Source: Bacteroidales bacterium
GTDB taxonomy: Bacteria; Bacteroidota; Bacteroidia; Bacteroidales; UBA932
Direction of reading: 5' to 3'
NCBI GenBank assembly: GCA_016287075.1
Contig: JAEEVC010000004.1
Location: 1-64,000 of the forward strand
DNA: 64,000 bases
The notes under the pieces were generated by a model, which was not told the origin of the DNA, made no database searches, and saw only the letters and a program-made list of their open reading frames with translations. Shown here in pieces: positions 39,743-49,085 of the stretch. Made by a program: the position numbers and the translations under genes. Each line of letters begins with the position of its first letter. Within the stretch, counting starts at the first letter, position 1.

Positions 39743-41989
39743 TTACAAGCGCACCCGCCTGCGCAGGACCGGCGTGGCGGCATCGGAGCAGGCGAGGAAG
39801 CGATAGCGGCCGGGCTCCACGGCCCAGGTGCCGGCCTCCTCGTCCCAGGAGGCGAGGCTGTCGCGGGTGACGTGGAGTGTCACCGTGCAGGCCTCGCCGG
39901 GCGCGAGGAGGGGCGTCTTGGCGAAGGCCTTGAGTTCGCGCTCCGGCTTGTCCATGTCCTTGCCGGGCGCATGGACGAAGAGTTCGACGACATCCTTTCC
40001 GGGAACATCGCCGGCGTTCGTCACCTGGACCGTCACATCCCAGCCGTCGCCGGCCTCCCGGACCTTCATCTTCCCCCATTTGAAGGACGTGTAGCTCAGC
40101 CCGTAACCGAAAGGATAGGCGACATGACGCGGGGCGAAGGTCTGGAAATACCTGTAACCCACGTAGATGCCTTCCTCATAGTCGGTGTAGTCGATGTCCT
40201 TGATGTCATAGGCCTTCTTGTTACCGGCGAGGCGGCGGTAGAAGGAGTAGTTGAACGGCTTGTCCGCCGAGATGCGCGGGAAGTTCGGGGCCGAGGGCTC
40301 GTATTCGTAGGCCTTCGAGATGGTCATCGGCAGCCGGCCGGAGGGGTTGACCGAGCCGTCCAGGACGGCGGCGACGGTGTTGCCGCCTTCTTCACCGGGC
40401 TGCCAGCAGATCAGGATGGCGTCCGCCAGGTCCTGCCAGGGCGCCATGTCCACGACGCCGCCGATGTTCAGGATGACGACCACCTTCTTTCCCGCCTTGT
40501 GGAACGCCTTGGATACCGCCGTCAGCAGTTCCAGCTCGCGCTCCTGCAAGACATAACTGTAGTGCAGGTCGCGGTCCTTTCCTTCCCCGAAGACACGGCC
40601 GAAGGTGATGAACGCCTTGTCGGCCGTGCGGGCCGAAGCGGCGATCACCTCCGAAGGGACCGCCTCCAGCGGCCGCTCGCGGTCGATATACCAGGGGCTC
40701 TTCCCGTTGATGAGATTGCAGCGAAAGGCCTCGTCTTCCATATAGGAGGCATAGAACGCATCCACGCCCATGTCCACGAGGAAACCCGCATCGGCGAGCC
40801 CCTGCCGGAGATCGACGACATACGGACGGTGGACATTGCCGGAACCGGTGCCGCCCGCGATGAACTGGTAGGAGGTGACGCCGAAGAGCGCGATCTTCTC
40901 CGCGTGCGACGCCGGAAGGGCGCCGGAGCGGTTTTTCATGAGCACGACCCCCTCGTCCGCGGCCTTCCGGCACACGGCCGCATGCGCGGTCAGGTCCGGG
41001 GCGTCCGAGTAGGCATAGCCCTTGAATTTCGGGGACTTGACGACGAGTTCCAGCACCCGCGCGACCGAGCGGTCGAGGTCGGCGAGGGCGAGACGGCCCT
41101 CATTCACGGCATCGATGATGTCCTGGTAGCGCCGGTCGCTGCCGGGCTGGATCATCTCGTTGCCGGCGTGGATCTGGGCCGCGGTGTCATAGCCGCCGCC
41201 CCAGTCCGTCATCACGACGCCCTGGAAGCCCCATTCGTCCCGCAGCAGGCCGGTCAGCAGGTCCGGGCTCTCGGAGGCATGGACGCCGTTGATGTAGTTG
41301 TACGAGGTCATGATGGTCCACGGCTGTGCTTTCCGGACCGCAATCTCGAAGTTCCGGAGGTAGATCTCCCGCAGCGCCCGTTCGCTGAGGCGGGCGTCGT
41401 TGTGGAGCCGGTTCAGCTCCTGGCTGTTCACCGCGAAATGCTTCATCGAGGTGCCGACGCCGTTGGACTGGATGCCGGAAATCATGGCCGCGGCCATCTC
41501 GCCGGCGAGCAGCGGGTCCTCGCTGTAATACTCGAAGTTCCTGCCGCAGAGCGGGTTGCGGTGGATGTTCACCCCCGGGCCGAGGATGACATCGACCCCA
41601 TACTCCAGCACTTCGTTGCCCATCGCCCGGCCGACTTCCTCCACGAGTTCCGTGTTCCAGGTCGAGGCGAGCATCGTCCCGATCGGGAAGCCGGTGCAGT
41701 AGAAGGTCTGCTCCGCTCCTTCCCGGTTCGGGTTGATCCGCAGGCCGGCGGGACCGTCCGCCAGGACGATCGACGGAATGCCGAGCCGCGGGACGGCATG
41801 GGTCGTGCCGGCCGCGCCGGGAACACCCTTGTCGGTGTTGCCGATGCCGTTGAACGCCTTGGAGCCGCCGCCCACGAGGACGGCCGCCTTCTCTTCCAGG
41901 GTCATCGCCGCAACGACGTCGCGGATGTTGTCAGGGGTCAGCTGCGGCGCCTGGAGGGCCATCACAGCGGAAAGGAGAAGTGCAATCAT
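39743..41989 (-). CDS. Glycoside hydrolase family 3 beta-glucosidase-like enzyme
   Basis: 748 residues with a short signal-like start (MIALLLSAVMALQA). GH3 N-terminal barrel with KHFA at 183-186, the nucleophile Asp262 in VVMTDWGGG, and substrate-binding DGPAGLR near 78-84. A GH3 C-terminal domain (about 340-600: AADEGVVLMKN) and an Fn3-like C-terminal domain (about 640-748: VTVQVTNAGDVPGKDVVELF) follow. It probably hydrolyses beta-glucosides or related beta-linked sugars in the periplasm; the exact sugar cannot be told. It starts 4 bp after manA and is the last gene of the operon, ahead of a clear terminator. Confidence 0.93.
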   Translation of the reverse strand: MIALLLSAVMALQAPQLTPDNIRDVVAAMTLEEKAAVLVGGGSKAFNGIGNTDKGVPGAAGTTHAVPRLGIPSIVLADGPAGLRINPNREGAEQTFYCTGFPIGTMLASTWNTELVEEVGRAMGNEVLEYGVDVILGPGVNIHRNPLCGRNFEYYSEDPLLAGEMAAAMISGIQSNGVGTSMKHFAVNSQELNRLHNDARLSERALREIYLRNFEIAVRKAQPWTIMTSYNYINGVHASESPDLLTGLLRDEWGFQGVVMTDWGGGYDTAAQIHAGNEMIQPGSDRRYQDIIDAVNEGRLALADLDRSVARVLELVVKSPKFKGYAYSDAPDLTAHAAVCRKAADEGVVLMKNRSGALPASHAEKIALFGVTSYQFIAGGTGSGNVHRPYVVDLRQGLADAGFLVDMGVDAFYASYMEDEAFRCNLINGKSPWYIDRERPLEAVPSEVIAASARTADKAFITFGRVFGEGKDRDLHYSYVLQERELELLTAVSKAFHKAGKKVVVILNIGGVVDMAPWQDLADAILICWQPGEEGGNTVAAVLDGSVNPSGRLPMTISKAYEYEPSAPNFPRISADKPFNYSFYRRLAGNKKAYDIKDIDYTDYEEGIYVGYRYFQTFAPRHVAYPFGYGLSYTSFKWGKMKVREAGDGWDVTVQVTNAGDVPGKDVVELFVHAPGKDMDKPERELKAFAKTPLLAPGEACTVTLHVTRDSLASWDEEAGTWAVEPGRYRFLACSDAATPVLRRRVRL

Positions 41990-41993
41990 GGTT

Positions 41994-43010
41994 TCAACAA
42001 TGGGTGGTCAGAAGTTTCATTTCCCCGCTGTCGGGGGTCAGGACGATGCCCCGGGAAGTGGCGGGAATCAGCACGGTCTCGCCGGGACGGAGGGTGGTCC
42101 GGTGCCCGCGGGTCGCCGTCGGAAGACCGTCTCCGCCGAAGAGCGGCTCGCCGTCCTCCAGCGTCCCGGTGCCTTCCAGGCACATGACGATGAAGAACGA
42201 ATCCAGCGCTCCGAGCGGAATCCGGAGCGGACGGGTCAAGCGGTAGAGGTCGGTCGTGAAATACGGACAGGAAACCAGCGGAGTCCGCGCATCGAGGACG
42301 GGCTCATACGCCGTCTTATATGACGGATACACCTTATAATCAATGGCCTCCTTCGCCTTGTCCGTATGGAGCGGACGGGGCTTCCCGTCCAGTCCGGGCC
42401 GGTTGTAGTCGTAGATCCGGTAGGTCAGGTCGGAGGTCTGCTGGATCTCCGCGAGGAAGGTCCCCGCGCAGATGGCGTGGATGCGGCCGGCGGGCAGGAA
42501 GAACACGTCGCCCTCCTTGACCGGATGGTCGGCCAGGACATCGACGATGCGGTCTTCCGCGATCAGCCGCTCGTATTCTTCCGGCGTGAACGGCCGCGTG
42601 ATGCCGCTGTACAGATGGGCATCCGGCGCGGAATCCATCACGTACCACATCTCGGTCTTGCCGTTCTGCTCGCCATGGACCCGGCGGGCCATCGCGTCGT
42701 CCGGATGGACCTGGATGGAGAGGTCGGCGCGTGCGTCGATGAATTTCACCAGCAGGGGGAATTCGTCGCCGCAGCGGGCGTACACCGGTTCCCCGACCAA
42801 CTTGCCGCGGTACTCTTCCACTAGCGAGGAAAGCGTGCGGCCGGCAAGGGCACCTTCCGCCACGATGGATTCCATCCCGGGATAGGCCGAAATCTCCCAG
42901 CTCTCGCCGATGGACGACTGGTCCGTCTCGATGCCTTTATAGGCGGCAATCCGGTCCCCGCCCCAGACCATGGTGCGGAGGACCGGATGGAACTTCAAGG
43001 GATAGAGCAT
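41994..43010 (-). CDS. manA: Mannose-6-phosphate isomerase, class I
   Basis: 338 residues, cytoplasmic zinc enzyme interconverting mannose-6-phosphate and fructose-6-phosphate. Zinc-binding residues appear in LSIQVHPDD (Gln100 and His102) and KTEMWYV (Glu120), with a later His in PAGRIHAI. There is no export signal. It links mannose or related sugars to glycolysis. It lies 1 bp after the M3 peptidase and 4 bp before the GH3 gene, so it belongs to the same transcript. Why it is in a nuclease/TonB operon is not clear; sugar released by the GH3 enzyme is one possibility. Confidence 0.95.
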   Translation of the reverse strand: MLYPLKFHPVLRTMVWGGDRIAAYKGIETDQSSIGESWEISAYPGMESIVAEGALAGRTLSSLVEEYRGKLVGEPVYARCGDEFPLLVKFIDARADLSIQVHPDDAMARRVHGEQNGKTEMWYVMDSAPDAHLYSGITRPFTPEEYERLIAEDRIVDVLADHPVKEGDVFFLPAGRIHAICAGTFLAEIQQTSDLTYRIYDYNRPGLDGKPRPLHTDKAKEAIDYKVYPSYKTAYEPVLDARTPLVSCPYFTTDLYRLTRPLRIPLGALDSFFIVMCLEGTGTLEDGEPLFGGDGLPTATRGHRTTLRPGETVLIPATSRGIVLTPDSGEMKLLTTHC

Positions 43011-43011
43011 C

Positions 43012-45027
43012 TTACAGCAGCCCCCTCCCGCGCAGCAAGGCAGCCGGATCGGGGTCGCCGCCCCGCCAGCTGCGGAACAGGGTCATCGGCTCCTCGCTGC
43101 CGCCCCGCTCCAGGAAGGTCTCCCGGAAGGAGCGCGCAAGCTCCGGATTCCACAGCCCTTCGCGCTCGAATTTCTCGAAGGCGTCGAGGTCGAGGACCTC
43201 GGACCAGAGATAGCTGTAGTAGCCGGCGCTGTAGCCGCTGTTGAAGATGTGGTTGAAATAGCTCGTGCGGTAACGCGGGATAATCTCGTCGATGAGCCCC
43301 ATCTCCGCACAGGCCTTCGTTTCGAAGTCGCGGATGGACTGGGCGTCCGTGAAGGCCGCGAGTTCGTCCGCGGAGAGTTCATGCCAGCGCATGTCGAGGA
43401 TGGAGGCGGCGCAGAGTTCGCCCGTCATGAATCCCTGGTTGAAGCCGAGGGCCGCGCGGATCTTGTCCACGAGCGCGTCCGGGATGGTCTCGCCGGTCTG
43501 GTAATGGTGGGCATATTCCGCGAGGATTTCCTTCTGGAAGGCCCAGTTCTCGTTGAACTGCGAGAACATCTCCACGAAGTCGCGGGCGACGGAAGTGCCG
43601 CTGACATCGCGGTAGCGGCATTTCGACAGGAAGCCGTGGAGGGCATGGCCGAACTCGTGGAAGGCGGTCTGGACCTCATCCACCGTCAGCAGGGACGGGG
43701 TGTCCTCCGTCGCCGGCGGGAAGTTGCAGACATTCACGATGATGGGCCGGATGTCTTCCCCGTCCGCCTTCACGTACTGGTCGCGGAAGTTGTTCATCCA
43801 CGCACCGCCCCGCTTGGTGTCGCGGGAGAACCAGTCCATGTAGAAGATGCCGATGAAGGAACCGTCGTCGTCCGTGAGCTTGTAGGCCTCGACGACGGGG
43901 TTGTACACCTCCACCTCGGGCGCCGGAGCGATGTGGATGCCGTAGAGCTTGTTCGCGGCGAAGAAGAGCCCCTTCTTGACGCTGTCGGCGGCGAAATAGG
44001 GCTTCGTCTCCTCCTCGTCGAGGTCATACTGGGCCTTGCGGACCTTCTCCGCATAATAGAACCAGTCCCAGGGCGCGATCTTCGCACCGGCCTCGACGGA
44101 CTCGTCCGCGTCCATGACCTTCTGCATGTCAGCCACTTCTTCCTTCGCGCGCTTCATGGCCGCGGCCATGATTTCGGCGAGGAAGGCATCGACCGTCTCC
44201 GGATTGCCGGCCATCTTGTCCGAGAGGATGAAGGAAGCCGCGTTCGGATAGCCGAGCAGGGCCGCCTTCTCGGTCTTGAGCCGGAGGATCTCCAGCGCGA
44301 TGGCGTTGTTGTCATTTTCATTTCCGTGGTTGCCGCGGGAGGAATAGGCCTTGAAGGCCTTCTCGCGCAGGGCGCGGTCGGGGCAGGAGGCCATGAAGGA
44401 GGGATAGGCCGACACGGTCACGCCGGTCTCCTCCTTGAAGGCATTGTTCTCCGCCAGGAGGTTCTTGCCGAACTGCTGGCTGAGGACCGCCAGCCGGTTG
44501 TTGATCTCCTTGAAGCGGGCCTGTCCCGCCTCATCGAGGCCGACGCCGTTGCGGACGAACTGCTCGTAGAGTTTCTTCGTCACCATCTGCTGCTCGCGGT
44601 CCAGGCCGTCCATCGCTTCATACACGGCCTTGACGCGGGCGAAGAAGCCGGGGTCCATGAAGATCTCGTTCTCGGCGTCGCTCAGCAGCGGGGTGATTTC
44701 CTCCTCCACCGCCTGGATTTCCGGGGTGGAATCGGATTCGGAGAGGTTGAAGAACACGCCCGTCACCTTGGCGAGCAGGCCGCCGGAAAGTTCATAGGCG
44801 GCGACGGTGTTCTCGAAAGTCGGGGCGTCGGGGCAGGCCACGATGGCCGCGATTTCGGCCCGCTGGGCCTCGATGCCCGCCTTCACGGCCGGGACATAGT
44901 CGGCCACGGCGATCCGGCTGAACGGCGCCGTCCCGTAAGGGGTTTCCACCGACTGGAGGAAGATATTCTTTTCTTTGCAGGAAGTCATCAGCACAAGGGC
45001 GGTTGCCAGGAGGAAGAATCGTTTCAT
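43012..45027 (-). CDS. dcp: M3 family metallopeptidase (dipeptidyl carboxypeptidase / oligopeptidase type)
   Basis: 671 residues with a lipoprotein signal (MKRFFLLATALVLMTSC, Cys17), so it is periplasmic or membrane-bound. The zinc motif HEFGH is at 457-461 in FHEFGHALHGFLSKC, with the third ligand Glu expected about 25 residues later (VEMFSQFNENWAF). N-terminal helical region about 30-250. The family trims oligopeptides; Dcp removes C-terminal dipeptides. The length matches Dcp homologues. It sits 7 bp after the DUF5689 gene. In this operon it could process peptides from nucleoprotein or be a general peptide scavenger. Confidence 0.9.
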   Translation of the reverse strand: MKRFFLLATALVLMTSCKEKNIFLQSVETPYGTAPFSRIAVADYVPAVKAGIEAQRAEIAAIVACPDAPTFENTVAAYELSGGLLAKVTGVFFNLSESDSTPEIQAVEEEITPLLSDAENEIFMDPGFFARVKAVYEAMDGLDREQQMVTKKLYEQFVRNGVGLDEAGQARFKEINNRLAVLSQQFGKNLLAENNAFKEETGVTVSAYPSFMASCPDRALREKAFKAYSSRGNHGNENDNNAIALEILRLKTEKAALLGYPNAASFILSDKMAGNPETVDAFLAEIMAAAMKRAKEEVADMQKVMDADESVEAGAKIAPWDWFYYAEKVRKAQYDLDEEETKPYFAADSVKKGLFFAANKLYGIHIAPAPEVEVYNPVVEAYKLTDDDGSFIGIFYMDWFSRDTKRGGAWMNNFRDQYVKADGEDIRPIIVNVCNFPPATEDTPSLLTVDEVQTAFHEFGHALHGFLSKCRYRDVSGTSVARDFVEMFSQFNENWAFQKEILAEYAHHYQTGETIPDALVDKIRAALGFNQGFMTGELCAASILDMRWHELSADELAAFTDAQSIRDFETKACAEMGLIDEIIPRYRTSYFNHIFNSGYSAGYYSYLWSEVLDLDAFEKFEREGLWNPELARSFRETFLERGGSEEPMTLFRSWRGGDPDPAALLRGRGLL

Positions 45028-45034
45028 AAAGGGA

Positions 45035-46126
45035 TCACTTGTTGATTACGACCGAAGGATACTTGACCGCGTCGTCACGCGGGTCCTCGACCAGGGTGAA
45101 CTGGGCCGCACCGTTGTAGATGGTCAGGATGCCCGTCACGTCGATGGAGGCGCCGTCGAAGGTCGAGGCGTCCTTGTCGCCGAGGATGGCCGGGTCGATT
45201 TCCGTGTCGCAGAAGCGGGAATAGCCGCTGGTGCGGATCTGGACGGAGGTGTTGCCCAGCGAGAAATACTGGCTGATCGTCAGCGCGGAAGCATTGGCCA
45301 CCACCTCGTCCTTGACCTGGCTGAACGGCCGGCCGTCGCCCGTCTCCGCCCGGTCAAAATCGCCGGCGAGGACGTGGGCGACGAAGTTGTTCTTCGACAT
45401 GGCCCAGGTCGTGACGTTGTACGTCTCGTCGCTGAGGAAGACGCGGTTGCTGGACGCTTTCTTGTCCTTGTTGGGGTCGATGTACACGAGGCAGAACATC
45501 CGCTTGAACTTCTCGTCGTTGTACGAGGTCTTCGCCCCGTAGCGCAGGCCCTTGATGGTCACGAAACGGCCGATGTTCTCGGGGAGGGTCAGTTCATCCT
45601 CGCGGGTGATGACTTTCGGGGCGACGGGCGAGGCGAGCGGTCCGCGCTTGACATGGAGGTCGATCAGCGGCTGGACATCGATATAAGAGGTCTCGTACTC
45701 GCCGGTCGGATCCTCGGCGCCCAGCTGGGGCATGCCGTTGTACTGGCCGAGATAGAGCCCGCCGCAGTCGACGAAAATCCACTGGCCGAGCTGGTAATCG
45801 CTGTACAGCGAGGTCTTTCCGATCTTGATGTCGATGCCGCCGGTCTCATCCTGGATGTAGAGTTCCCGGTACACGTTGCCGGCCTTGTCGGAGGAGACGA
45901 CCTGGCCTTTGATCCAGGTGCCTTCCGGCACTTCGACCGGCTTGTTCGGTTCGGTATAGAGGGCTTTCAGTTCCGCGATGGTGATCTCCGGAATCCCGCC
46001 GTAATGGACGGCATACGGGTTCGGGTCCGGATAGGTGAGCCGGTAAACCGGCTGCCATTCTTCTTTCAGGGCCGTGCAGGAAGCAAGGGCCGCAAGGGCC
46101 GTGAGGGCAATCAGGTACTTTCTCAT
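45035..46126 (-). CDS. DUF5689 OB-fold lipoprotein
   Basis: 363 residues with a lipobox (LAALASC, Cys17). After a short linker the DUF5689 domain follows (about 48-250: ITIAELKALYTE, GTWIKGQVVSSDKAGNVYRE, LYIQDETGGIDIKIG), an OB-fold-like domain related to nucleic-acid-binding OB folds. A second OB-like stretch near the end has VTGILTIYNGAAQFTLVEDPRDD. The family is usually encoded beside TonB receptors and exported nucleases in Bacteroidetes. It lies 3 bp after the TonB receptor gene. A surface ligand-binding role for the receptor, analogous to SusD, is inferred. Confidence 0.82.
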   Translation of the reverse strand: MRKYLIALTALAALASCTALKEEWQPVYRLTYPDPNPYAVHYGGIPEITIAELKALYTEPNKPVEVPEGTWIKGQVVSSDKAGNVYRELYIQDETGGIDIKIGKTSLYSDYQLGQWIFVDCGGLYLGQYNGMPQLGAEDPTGEYETSYIDVQPLIDLHVKRGPLASPVAPKVITREDELTLPENIGRFVTIKGLRYGAKTSYNDEKFKRMFCLVYIDPNKDKKASSNRVFLSDETYNVTTWAMSKNNFVAHVLAGDFDRAETGDGRPFSQVKDEVVANASALTISQYFSLGNTSVQIRTSGYSRFCDTEIDPAILGDKDASTFDGASIDVTGILTIYNGAAQFTLVEDPRDDAVKYPSVVINK

Positions 46127-46129
46127 GGC

Positions 46130-49072
46130 TTAGAAACGGAAATAAATGTTCAACATGTAGTTAAACCCGGACATGTAGAAATACTTCGGATCGAACTTGT
46201 AGTACCGCTCCTTGCCGACGGTGTTGTCGACGAGACGGGTCTGCTCGTAACCGCCGGTCTTCACATGCGTGTTGTTCAGCAGGTTCTTGGCGTTGAGCGA
46301 GAAACCGAGCTGGTACTTGCGCTGGATGTACCAGGACTTGCCGACGCTCACGTCCAGCATCAGGCAGGGATCGAACTTCTCCTGCGTGGTCATGTACTCG
46401 ATCTCCACCGGGCTGGCATAGCCGTCCGGGCCCGCCGTCGCGAAGTCGGTGCGGTAGAGCGGGTTCATGTCGAGGTAGGCCTCGGCGAAATAGTTGAGGC
46501 CGGCGTCGATGAACCAGTAGTTGTAGCTGTAGTTCAGGCCGAGGCTGGCGGCCAGCTGCGGCGTGGAGGGCACGTAGTGCTTCTGCCAGCGCTCCACGTC
46601 CCCGGTATTTTCACCGGCGGAGTCGCGTTTGAAGACGGGGCTGGCGGGCCAGTAGGGCACCAGGACGGAGGTCTGTCCGCCGAAGGAGACCGGCGTCGCG
46701 CTGTTGTCGATGGTCTGGACCATCCGGGGCGTGGAGGTATAGACATAGCGTCCGGCGCTCACAACGCCCACGACCGCGAGGTTCGGCAGGCCGGTCGGGG
46801 CCTTGAGGCCGACCTCGACGCCCATATGCCGCTCGTTGATGCCGGAGATGGCGAAGTTCGAGAAGGCGTTCTGGATGTCGTCGTAGGCGGTCATCACCTT
46901 GGACTGGTCGTTGATCTTCGTGTAGAAGGCCGTGACGCGGGCATTGAAGCCACCGCCGGTGTACTGCCAGTTCAGGTCGGAGGAGAAGGTCTTCACCGTC
47001 GTCAGGCCGTCCACGAGGGAATTGCGGGTACGCGGCGACAGGAAGGCCTGGTTGAAGTGCGGGGCGTCGTTGAAGTAGCCCGCGTTGGCATAGACGCGCA
47101 TCTTTCCGCCGAAGGCATAGGAAAGGCCCGCCTTGCCGGCGTAGGTCAGGAAGCGGGCATGTTCGGAGGAGCCGTAGGAGCTCGGAAGCAGGGCGCCCGA
47201 GGCATCGCGGCTGAGGTTGATCCCTTCCACGACATAGTCGGAGCCGTCCGGGCGGAGGCCCGGGAAGAGGCCCTTCCGCATCAGGCCCTCCCGCCAGAAG
47301 GTCTCGTAGCCGATCCGGCCGCCGAGGTTGGCGGTCAGGTTGCCGATGACGAAGCGGCCGTTCGCCCAGAGACGGGCGTTGCGGACCTGGGCGTAATAGT
47401 CATAGCCATACTTGTCACCTTCATGGATGATCTGGGCGGAGCCGTGCTGCAGGTAATAGTCCAGGTCGTTCTGGACCCGGGCCATCGAGGAGGCGTAGTC
47501 GCGCTCCGCGAAGGAGTCGATGTTGATGAAATAGTCGCCGCCGAGCAGGTCCGCGAGGATCTTGTAGTTCTCCGTCCGGTTGATCCGGGCGTTGAAGCCG
47601 AAGGTCAGGGTGAACCAGTCGGAGGCCCGCCATTTCGCGGAACCGGCGAAGTTGAGGTCCCGCTGGTCCACATGGCGCTCTTCCTGGACATATTTGGAAC
47701 GCGCCGGGGCGCCGTTCACGCCCTGCAGGTAGTTGACCTGGTAGAGGCGGTCCCAGTTGATGTGCGTCAGGTTCCTGTAATCATCGGCATGGGTCCAGAT
47801 CTCGTTCATCCAGGCCGCCTTCTCGAAGTTCCGGCGGTTGTAGTCCTTGTTGTCCATCCAGAAATAGGACGGGAGGTTGCGGTAGTAGTCCGGCATCGGG
47901 CTCTGGGCATCGTACCAGTCGAGGGCCGTATAACCGTTCTTGCCGAAGCGGTAGAGCGCCGTCAGGGAGGCATTGAAGCGGTCGGACGGGGTGAAATCGT
48001 ACTTCAGGACGGCGACCGGCTCGTTCGTGCGGCGGACGCGGGCGTTGCGGACGCGGGCGCACTGGTAGCCCCAGTTGGAATTGTACATATTGTCGCCCAC
48101 CAGGTCATAGACCTCCTGGGTGGAGCCGTTCTGGGCGCCGCGTTCGCCGGGCGTGGCGAAGAAGATGAAACCGAGCTGATGGGCGTCGTTGAAGCGCTTG
48201 TCCGCCGCCAGGTAATAGGCGAAGGAGCGGTAGAAAACGCCGTTCACCCAGTCGTTTCCACCCAGCCGGGCCGAAACGTTGGCGGCGAAGGACCAGCCGT
48301 TGTCCAGCAGGCCGGAAGCATAGGACGCCATGACGCGGAAGCGGTAGAGGGCGCTGTTCGTCAGGATGCTCCCGCGCAGGCCCTTGCGGACGTTGTTGGC
48401 GTTGCCGAAGATGTCCGTGACGCCGTTGAAGCCGCCGAAGCTGTCGTCGGAACTTTCCAGGCCGCTCGTCACCTGCTTCGCGCGCATCGCCTCGTTCAGG
48501 CCGCTCCAGAGGGAGAAGGGGGAATAGCCCGTGATGGCATCGTTCATCGGAACGCCGGCGAGGGTAACCTCCTGGGTCTCGCTCAGGTAACCGCGGACAC
48601 GGAAGCGGACGGCGCTGAAGTTGTAGCCCGCGATGTTGTTGAAGACATCGTTCGCCCCGAAGAGGATCGTCGGGTTGTCGCTGTAGCCGCTGTCGTCCAT
48701 GTCGAAGGCGGCGAAGGAGTCGTCATCGATTTCCGCGACCTGCTGGAGCGTGGTCAGGGAGAGGTTGAACATATTTTTGACGTAGCCGTCGTTGACGGTC
48801 ACGTTGACGGTCGATGCGAGGAAATCCGGCGCCGTGATGACGAGGTCGTACATGCCGTCGGCCACGGCCGGAATCAGGAAGTTGCCGTTTTCATCCGACT
48901 CGACGGTGGCCACTTCGACGGCGCCCTTGTACAGGGTCAGGGTCGCCTTTTCAACCGGCTGCCGGCCGTTGCGGTTCACGACCGTACCCTTCACGCCGCC
49001 GGTAGGACGCTGGGCGGAAAGGACGGCGCAGCAGAGCAGCGCGGCAAGGGCCAGGGTTAGTTTCTTGATCAT
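46130..49072 (-). CDS. TonB-dependent outer-membrane receptor
   Basis: 980 residues with a signal peptide (MIKKLTLALAALLCCAVLSAQ). Order: carboxypeptidase-like domain (about 25-95: GVKGTVVNRNGRQPVEKATL), plug (about 120-220: NPTILFGANDVFNNIAGYNF, VRGYLSETQEVTLAGVPMND), then a 22-strand-type barrel ending in FNYMLNIYFRF. No SusD gene is beside it; the DUF5689 and OB-fold lipoproteins occupy that place. Imported ligand unknown; oligonucleotides or nucleosides are suggested by the nuclease neighbours (inference). It starts 13 bp after the nuclease/phosphatase gene. Confidence 0.93.
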   Translation of the reverse strand: MIKKLTLALAALLCCAVLSAQRPTGGVKGTVVNRNGRQPVEKATLTLYKGAVEVATVESDENGNFLIPAVADGMYDLVITAPDFLASTVNVTVNDGYVKNMFNLSLTTLQQVAEIDDDSFAAFDMDDSGYSDNPTILFGANDVFNNIAGYNFSAVRFRVRGYLSETQEVTLAGVPMNDAITGYSPFSLWSGLNEAMRAKQVTSGLESSDDSFGGFNGVTDIFGNANNVRKGLRGSILTNSALYRFRVMASYASGLLDNGWSFAANVSARLGGNDWVNGVFYRSFAYYLAADKRFNDAHQLGFIFFATPGERGAQNGSTQEVYDLVGDNMYNSNWGYQCARVRNARVRRTNEPVAVLKYDFTPSDRFNASLTALYRFGKNGYTALDWYDAQSPMPDYYRNLPSYFWMDNKDYNRRNFEKAAWMNEIWTHADDYRNLTHINWDRLYQVNYLQGVNGAPARSKYVQEERHVDQRDLNFAGSAKWRASDWFTLTFGFNARINRTENYKILADLLGGDYFINIDSFAERDYASSMARVQNDLDYYLQHGSAQIIHEGDKYGYDYYAQVRNARLWANGRFVIGNLTANLGGRIGYETFWREGLMRKGLFPGLRPDGSDYVVEGINLSRDASGALLPSSYGSSEHARFLTYAGKAGLSYAFGGKMRVYANAGYFNDAPHFNQAFLSPRTRNSLVDGLTTVKTFSSDLNWQYTGGGFNARVTAFYTKINDQSKVMTAYDDIQNAFSNFAISGINERHMGVEVGLKAPTGLPNLAVVGVVSAGRYVYTSTPRMVQTIDNSATPVSFGGQTSVLVPYWPASPVFKRDSAGENTGDVERWQKHYVPSTPQLAASLGLNYSYNYWFIDAGLNYFAEAYLDMNPLYRTDFATAGPDGYASPVEIEYMTTQEKFDPCLMLDVSVGKSWYIQRKYQLGFSLNAKNLLNNTHVKTGGYEQTRLVDNTVGKERYYKFDPKYFYMSGFNYMLNIYFRF

Positions 49073-49085
49073 ATCTTTTCGGAAA

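Noticed and set aside
39872..42187. Plus-strand frame of 771 codons opposite GH3
   Set aside because: GH3 and ManA motifs are on the minus strand; this frame has no domain or start context.
44975..49060. Uninterrupted plus-strand frame of 1361 codons
   Set aside because: Antisense to the TonB receptor and the DUF5689 gene; no motif, no promoter, low-complexity composition.
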